Positions 6,040 to 9,823 of a stretch of DNA of 9,823 nucleotides are shown here, piece by piece. The notes under the pieces were generated by a model. It was not told where the DNA came from. It searched no databases and saw only the letters and a list, made by a program, of their open reading frames with translations. Position 1 is the stretch's first letter. Every line of letters begins with the position of its first letter. Source of the DNA: Thermofilum sp. (GTDB lineage Archaea; Thermoproteota; Thermoprotei; Thermofilales; Thermofilaceae); NCBI GenBank assembly GCA_020832965.1, contig JAJHRM010000088.1, positions 1 through 9,823 of the forward strand. Direction: 5' to 3'. Both the position numbers and the translations under genes were made by a program.

Positions 6040-7299
6040 ATGTGTGCTCAGTCTGTAGTTGTTAGGGGTAGCAGGGGTTCTTACAGGCTCTTGACGCCTC
6101 TCGGCAGGGGCGGCATGTCTCAGGTGTGGTTGGCTGAGCCTCTGACCGGCACGTATGGGGCTCCTCAGACGAGGGTCGTCGTTAAGGTGGCTAATAACTC
6201 GCCTATAGCGGTCGAGAAGCTGAGGTTCGAGTCGGAGGTTCTGAGGATGCTGAACCACCCCCACCTTGTTTCATACGTTGACTCCGGGGTAGCTGGCAAT
6301 CTTCCATTTCTCGTTATGGAGTATATTCCCGGCAGGGACCTGGAGAGTGCTTACTCCGCGATGCCGCTCGACGAGAGGGATGCTAAAAAGCTTACTATAG
6401 AGCTTCTTCTCGCCCTGGATTACCTCCACGGGTTGAACATTGTTCACAGGGACGTGAAGCCAAAGAACCTCCTCCAGCAGCAGACCTTTCCAGACGTTAA
6501 GCTCATCGACCTAGGCACCAGCGCTTTCTTCAACCGGGTTGGGCTCAGGGAGGCTGTGATCTCCCCGGGCGGCTACACAGCGCCTGAGCAGTACAGGTCG
6601 ACCTCCTCTCCGCAGGCGGATCTCTGGTCTGCTGGCGCGACGCTCTTCTTCCTTCTGACCGGGCAGCACCCCATAGTAGACATGCCGGGCTACCCAAATG
6701 TTCAAACCAGGCCCCCGGACCCCTCGAAGTTTAAGAGGGACGTCAGCGAGGAGACCAGGAAGATCATCCATAAGGCGATGAGCTGGGATCCCCTTCAGAG
6801 GTACCTGTCCGCGAGGGAAATGATAAGCGACCTCGACAGGGGAGTGGTCTCCGAGGAGTCGCTGGAGGTCCCGGTCTTGGAGGTGATGGGTGTAAAAATC
6901 AGGCTGGAGGCTGAGAGGCTCGTGTTTGGGAGGCTTGTCCCGTCGCAGGGAACCGGCACATCCATCACATCCTCCGCCGTCAGCGAGTACTCCTTGGCGG
7001 ATAGGGTAAACGTGGTACGCCACGGTGACTACATGGAGGTCTTCGTCAAGGACCCGTTCAACTGGATCTCCCGGAGACACTTCGAGATCTACCGCATGGG
7101 CGGCAAATGGTACATAAGGGATCTAGGCTCCCTTAACAGGACCGCAATCCTGTCCGGAGGACAGCTGAGAGAGATTTGGAGGGGCTACAAGGAGCCGGGG
7201 CCACCCTTCGAGCTCGGAGAGAGAGCCTTGATATACGTTGCCTACGGCTCCTCCCTATCCTCACAACCGTACATCGTGGTCTCGTTTAGAGCAAAGTAG
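6040..7299 (+). CDS. Ser/Thr protein kinase with C-terminal FHA domain
   Basis: 419 residues. The Hanks-type kinase domain (about 15-268) is complete: glycine loop GRGGMSQV (22-29), ATP-binding Lys49 in VVVKV, helix-C Glu66, catalytic HRDVKPKN (136-143), metal-binding D157 in DLG (rather than DFG), a GGYTAPEQY activation-segment end (177-185) and ADLWSAG (193-199). The C-terminal FHA domain (about 284-418) has FGR (297), ISRRHFEI (343-350) and GSLNRT (363-368), where N-R-T replaces the usual N-G-T. FHA domains bind phosphothreonine, so the kinase may dock on phosphorylated partners or on itself. No membrane helix is seen. ATG 6040 is chosen because it follows the TATA element and immediately precedes the kinase fold; the same frame is open back to 5917, but a start there would lie upstream of the promoter. 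It converges on an FHA/zinc-ribbon operon and lies near a PP2C gene. Confidence 0.95.
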   Translation: MCAQSVVVRGSRGSYRLLTPLGRGGMSQVWLAEPLTGTYGAPQTRVVVKVANNSPIAVEKLRFESEVLRMLNHPHLVSYVDSGVAGNLPFLVMEYIPGRDLESAYSAMPLDERDAKKLTIELLLALDYLHGLNIVHRDVKPKNLLQQQTFPDVKLIDLGTSAFFNRVGLREAVISPGGYTAPEQYRSTSSPQADLWSAGATLFFLLTGQHPIVDMPGYPNVQTRPPDPSKFKRDVSEETRKIIHKAMSWDPLQRYLSAREMISDLDRGVVSEESLEVPVLEVMGVKIRLEAERLVFGRLVPSQGTGTSITSSAVSEYSLADRVNVVRHGDYMEVFVKDPFNWISRRHFEIYRMGGKWYIRDLGSLNRTAILSGGQLREIWRGYKEPGPPFELGERALIYVAYGSSLSSQPYIVVSFRAK

Positions 7300-7313
7300 C
7301 TGCCCATACCATC

Positions 7314-7330
7314 CAAAAAGAAAATATATT
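7314..7330 (-). terminator. T-rich tract after the zinc-ribbon gene
   Basis: Minus-strand transcripts leaving the stop at 7337 meet ATATATTTTCTTTTTGG within 25 bases, a typical archaeal T-tract terminator. Confidence 0.45.
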
Positions 7331-7340
7331 AAGCGCTTAA
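7329..7340. repeat. 12-base perfect palindrome between convergent genes
   Basis: TTAAGCGCTTAA overlaps the TAA stop of the minus-strand zinc-ribbon gene and lies 30 bases past the kinase stop. A CTTTTT run follows on the plus strand (7346-7351) and a T-rich tract on the minus strand. It may help terminate both converging transcripts. Confidence 0.35.
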
Positions 7341-7555
7341 ATATACTTTTTACAGGTGAAGCAATAGTACTTGTTGAGTGCCCTGATCCTTGTGGCGGGA
7401 GTTTTGCAGGAGGGGCATAAGACGCTGGAATCTTCGCTGCCTGCTCTATCACTGCTTTGGGAGGGGTGAGGCTCCCTTCGAACAAGCTCCACTGTGTACG
7501 TGAAAAGCTCTAGGGATTTTGGCGTTAGCTCTAGCTCGTACCTCATGCTCCCCAT
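7337..7555 (-). CDS. small zinc-ribbon protein
   Basis: 72 residues. An N-terminal part (YELELTPKSLELFTYTVELVRRE, probably strand plus helix) and a polar linker (about 30-44) lead to a four-cysteine zinc ribbon: Cys47 and Cys50 in CPSC, Cys65 and Cys68 in YYCFTC, ending KKYI. The ribbon is nearly the same as the C-terminus of the ankyrin protein in this window (C-P-x-C, P-A-x-R, L, K/R-YYCF-x-C-K, Y). The gene starts 19 bases after the FHA membrane-protein stop and is probably co-transcribed with it. ATG 7555 is used; ATG 7546, three codons later and preceded by GGGGAG, is an alternative. In Sulfolobus ArnA a zinc finger and an FHA domain sit in one protein, so this operon may be a split form of that arrangement (inference). 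Zinc ribbons bind nucleic acid or protein; which applies here is not visible. Confidence 0.8.
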   Translation of the reverse strand: MGSMRYELELTPKSLELFTYTVELVRREPHPSQSSDRAGSEDSSVLCPSCKTPATRIRALNKYYCFTCKKYI

Positions 7556-7574
7556 TGCTCATCTACTGCGGTAC

Positions 7575-8189
7575 TCACGCAGGGACCCTGAACACCAGAT
7601 TGATTACTCCCGCCGGGCTAATGACGTCTCCATCGTTCAGCGGCTGCATCCCCGCGCCCTTGATCTGCCTGCCGTTGAGAAGCGTCCCGTTCGTGCTCAT
7701 GGAGTCCTCTATGTAGAAGCGCCCACCCCTGAAGTATATTGTGAACTGCGGCTTGCTCTGGCTGATTGTTTCCAGCACGCCTGGGGGGACAAGCCCCTGG
7801 AAGTTGCTGCGGTAGAAGGGCTGTGTCGGGGAGGAAACGATCAATCTCCCGTTAGGTGCCTCTAGGAACGCCAGAACAGTCGTTGTGCCCGCGGCAACTC
7901 CTGGGATCACCCTGGTAGCGGGTGCGCCCTGAACAATCGTCGGAGAGGCTACGGGGGGCTGGGGAGACGGGGCTGGAGGAAGCTGCGGAGGAGCTTGACC
8001 TCTCTGCCCCTGCGAGTAGTAGACTAGGAAAGCGCCTCCAGCAAGGAACACTACGCCGAAGAGCACGATCGCCGCGCCGACTCCGGCTTCAGCGGATGCA
8101 ACGATCAACCCGATGAACGTCAATCCGAACCCTACCAGGCACAAGATTATACCAATGATTAGTGCGGCGACAGAGCTTACACTTGACAT
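7575..8189 (-). CDS. membrane-anchored FHA-domain protein
   Basis: 204 residues from ATG 8189. Two hydrophobic helices (about 8-31 and 36-57) are followed by a Gln/Pro-rich linker (about 60-85) and a cytosolic FHA domain (about 103-203). The domain keeps STNGTLLNG (165-173) and the closing LNDGD..SPAGV strand pair. However, the usual S-x-x-H segment reads SKPQ (145-148), so the phosphothreonine-binding histidine position is Gln, and a clear G-R is not seen (only YRSN at 126-129). Ligand binding may be altered. The C-terminal 43 residues match the FHA fragment at 9634 at 27 positions, so the two are paralogues. A TTG at 8213 would extend the frame, but the TATA box (8218-8226) predicts a start of transcription near 8197, so ATG 8189 is preferred. 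It probably recruits phosphorylated partners of the nearby kinase and PP2C to the membrane (inference). Confidence 0.9.
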   Translation of the reverse strand: MSSVSSVAALIIGIILCLVGFGLTFIGLIVASAEAGVGAAIVLFGVVFLAGGAFLVYYSQGQRGQAPPQLPPAPSPQPPVASPTIVQGAPATRVIPGVAAGTTTVLAFLEAPNGRLIVSSPTQPFYRSNFQGLVPPGVLETISQSKPQFTIYFRGGRFYIEDSMSTNGTLLNGRQIKGAGMQPLNDGDVISPAGVINLVFRVPA

Positions 8190-8217
8190 GCTTATCGGGA
8201 TAACTCCTAACAATCGA

Positions 8218-8226
8218 TTATATAAG
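8218..8226 (-). promoter_or_regulatory. TATA box of the FHA/zinc-ribbon operon
   Basis: CTTATATAA on the minus strand, preceded by an A-rich stretch, is centred 33 bases from ATG 8189 and only 9 from the TTG at 8213. It supports ATG 8189 with a short leader of about eight bases. Confidence 0.6.
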
Positions 8227-8268
8227 CTTTTTTAGTTGTCGATGTGTAATGCTCAAACGCCCTCTTTT

Positions 8269-9585
8269 TTAAAAAGCTTTTAGTGGGGTCAAGATGGAGA
8301 CTGAAACGTTATCATAGCCGCCCTTCCTGAGAGCCATACCGACTAGCTTTCTGCCTATCCTCTGGGGAAGCATCACCCCGGCTTTAATCTCCTCCTGCAG
8401 GGTGTACTCTATCTCATAGTCTTCGACCAGATCTACGAGCCCGTCCGTCGCAAGGAGCAGGGCAGCGGCTTCAGTGCTGAGTGTATCTATGCGTGGAGAA
8501 GGCATCCCAAGGGCGCTTGTTATGACGTTTCTTTGGGGATGGTGTTTTGCCTGCTCCCGGGTTATCGCCCCCCTCTTCACAAGCTCCTCAACGTACTTGT
8601 GGTCCTCCGTCAGCTGCTCTACCCTGCCGTTGCCGTGCACTCTGTATGCTCTGCTGTCGCCCACGTGTCCCACGAAGGCTCTACCCTGCTGGGCAACGGC
8701 GATCGTTAGGGTGGTCCCCATCTCACCCCTTCTCCCCTTCTCCCTCAGCACCTCCTGGTTGGCGGTTGAGATAGCATAGCCGAGCACCCTTCCAAGGTCT
8801 GCGGCGTCGCCCTCGATCAATTCCCGCAGGATTTCGCCGTAAGCACTGATGATGGCGATTTTGCTAGCCAGCTCGCCGAAGCCAGCTCCCCCCACACCGT
8901 CAGCAACGGCGAGAACGTGGTAGGCTTCCAACCTGCCGCCCCTCAAGATCTTTACAGTTGAGTTCAGGGCGGCGTCCTCATTGTTCCTTCGAACATTGCC
9001 AACGTGCGAGTACGAGCACATAGCTTTCCTTCCGGGTAGGTCCTTAACGTCGAAGGAAAGCCTCTCACCCACGGCTACTAGGGGTGCATCGCAGTGCTCG
9101 CTCTGCTCGGCTAGCCAGTGCAGGTGCTCGTAGTACTCCCTCCCTGAGGCTATGCCTCTGTACCAGGCTGAAAGACCATCGAACAGTATGATTTTGCCAA
9201 ATCTTCCAATGCGCTTAGGTAGGGGGGCGAAGCCCCTAACGTCATATGTGCTACCGGGAATTCTCGGCCCAGCACCATAAAGCTCTACCTCATCGTCTAC
9301 CTTGACTAAGAGACCTCCCCCACCGCCTGAGCCTTGGTAAGCAGACCCGTAAGCTGCAGTCTGCTGAGGGAGCCCGAAACGCGTTCTGAGCATAAATTCT
9401 CCCCTGTCAAACAATGCTTCCAAAAAACCTGGATCGCTTGCTACTGCAAGCAAGCAAACGTGATGCGTTACTCCCTCAAGCCACACGCGCAGATTTATGG
9501 CGAGAACCTCATACGGAATATTTCTCGAAGGAATGACATCAACGGCGTTGGCGGTAATCGAGGTGCCGTGCTTCGGCCAGGACAT
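8269..9585 (-). CDS. PP2C-family Ser/Thr protein phosphatase with novel N-terminal domain
   Basis: 438 residues. The C-terminal half (about 188-436) is a full PP2C (PPM) phosphatase, a metal-dependent enzyme that removes phosphate from Ser and Thr. Motifs: SHVGNVRRNNEDA with Asp204; VADGVGGAGFGELAS with Asp229 and Gly230; MGTTLTIAV; VGHVGDSRAYRV with Asp310; LTEDHKYVEELVKRGAI; NVITSALG; LLATDGLVDLVED with Asp381; and GGYDNVSVSI with Asp425 and Asn426. All metal-binding aspartates are present, so it should be active, and it resembles bacterial Stp/PrpC enzymes. Residues 1-185 are not part of PP2C. They show alternating hydrophobic strands, a Gly-rich loop (86-91) and no match I recognise. No signal peptide or membrane helix is evident. 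It starts at ATG 9585 with a TATA box 27 bases upstream, hence leaderless. Its natural partner is the kinase-FHA protein nearby. Confidence 0.95.
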   Translation of the reverse strand: MSWPKHGTSITANAVDVIPSRNIPYEVLAINLRVWLEGVTHHVCLLAVASDPGFLEALFDRGEFMLRTRFGLPQQTAAYGSAYQGSGGGGGLLVKVDDEVELYGAGPRIPGSTYDVRGFAPLPKRIGRFGKIILFDGLSAWYRGIASGREYYEHLHWLAEQSEHCDAPLVAVGERLSFDVKDLPGRKAMCSYSHVGNVRRNNEDAALNSTVKILRGGRLEAYHVLAVADGVGGAGFGELASKIAIISAYGEILRELIEGDAADLGRVLGYAISTANQEVLREKGRRGEMGTTLTIAVAQQGRAFVGHVGDSRAYRVHGNGRVEQLTEDHKYVEELVKRGAITREQAKHHPQRNVITSALGMPSPRIDTLSTEAAALLLATDGLVDLVEDYEIEYTLQEEIKAGVMLPQRIGRKLVGMALRKGGYDNVSVSILTPLKAF

Positions 9586-9609
9586 GAAAATGATATTGCA
9601 ATAAAAACC

Positions 9610-9618
9610 TATAAATTT
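9610..9618 (-). promoter_or_regulatory. TATA box of the PP2C gene
   Basis: AAATTTATA on the minus strand is centred about 27 to 29 bases before ATG 9585 and lies in the 48-base gap after the upstream FHA gene. It gives the phosphatase its own leaderless promoter. Confidence 0.55.
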
Positions 9619-9633
9619 TAACCTGGAGTTTCC

Positions 9634-9822
9634 CTATGCTGCTTTAGTGCTGAATCTTAACTGTAGCACCCCGGCAGGCGAAACGATGTCGCCATCCTTA
9701 AGTGGCACGGGACCTTTTCCTCTAATCTCCTCCCCGTTGAGTAGTGTTCCGTTAGTGCTCCCAGCGTCCTGAATCAGGAACGTCCCCTGGCGGTAATCGT
9801 AGTCAACTGTGAAGTGCCGCCT
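9634..9822 (-). CDS. C-terminal fragment of another FHA-domain protein (runs off window)
   Basis: 62 codons are visible before the TAG at 9634-9636; the gene continues beyond the window edge. The frame encodes the second half of an FHA domain: RRHFTVDY (the R-x-H of the S-x-x-H motif, and base 9823 allows the preceding Ser), FLIQDAGSTNGTLLNG, then LKDGDIVSPAGVLQLRF. Unlike the membrane FHA protein at 7575, the conserved histidine is kept, so phosphothreonine binding should be intact. Otherwise the two are close paralogues (27 identities over 43 aligned residues). It lies upstream of the PP2C gene in the same direction. Its N-terminal architecture, including any membrane helices, is outside the window. 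Confidence 0.85.
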   Translation of the reverse strand, partial: RRHFTVDYDYRQGTFLIQDAGSTNGTLLNGEEIRGKGPVPLKDGDIVSPAGVLQLRFSTKAA

Positions 9823-9823
9823 G

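Noticed and set aside
6511..7080. 189-codon minus-strand open frame
   Set aside because: It is antisense to the kinase and FHA domains, with no recognisable protein features; a by-product of GC-rich codon use.
8224..8283. Near-identical AAGCTTTT..TAG direct repeats flanking the PP2C stop
   Set aside because: Short AT-rich sequence around a TATA box and a coding end; chance similarity is likely.

Overview
The window looks like a piece of a thermophilic archaeal chromosome, most likely Thermoproteota (crenarchaea) of the Thermoproteales/Thermofilum kind. The grounds are TATA-like boxes lying about 25 bases before start codons with little or no leader, a Shine-Dalgarno-type site inside an operon instead, an archaeal serpin, a surface protein packed with N-glycosylation sequons, and a Ser/Thr kinase-FHA-PP2C gene set. 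The genus is an inference; no rRNA or other marker is present. No tRNA, rRNA, CRISPR array, insertion sequence or integrase was recognised.

Left part (1-3107): the 3' part of an inhibitory-type serpin gene, cut by the window edge; then a leaderless gene for a small two-helix membrane protein with a SHOCT-like tail. Converging on it, with the two stop codons interlocked in one CTAG, is an AT-rich ankyrin-repeat gene ending in a zinc ribbon. The ankyrin gene is split by a frameshift near 2808-2823, so it is either a recent pseudogene, a programmed-frameshift gene, or carries a sequencing error.

Middle (3290-5975, minus strand): a two-gene operon. The first gene encodes a secreted, membrane-anchored protein with about 23 sequons. 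The second encodes a winged-helix/coiled-coil cytosolic protein.

Right part (6040-9822): a phospho-signalling island. A Ser/Thr kinase with a C-terminal FHA domain is divergent from the glycoprotein gene, and the two share one symmetric TATA element. Converging on the kinase is a minus-strand pair: a two-helix membrane protein with a cytosolic FHA domain, and a 72-residue zinc-ribbon protein. Behind them lie a complete PP2C phosphatase with an unidentified N-terminal half, and the C-terminal end of a further FHA protein at the window edge.

Working model (inference): kinase (writer), PP2C (eraser) and several FHA domains (readers) form one phosphothreonine switch at the membrane. The divergent glycoprotein/winged-helix operon is a candidate sensor and output. 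The zinc-ribbon tail shared by the ankyrin protein and the 72-residue protein may be a common interaction tag linking the ankyrin gene to the island.
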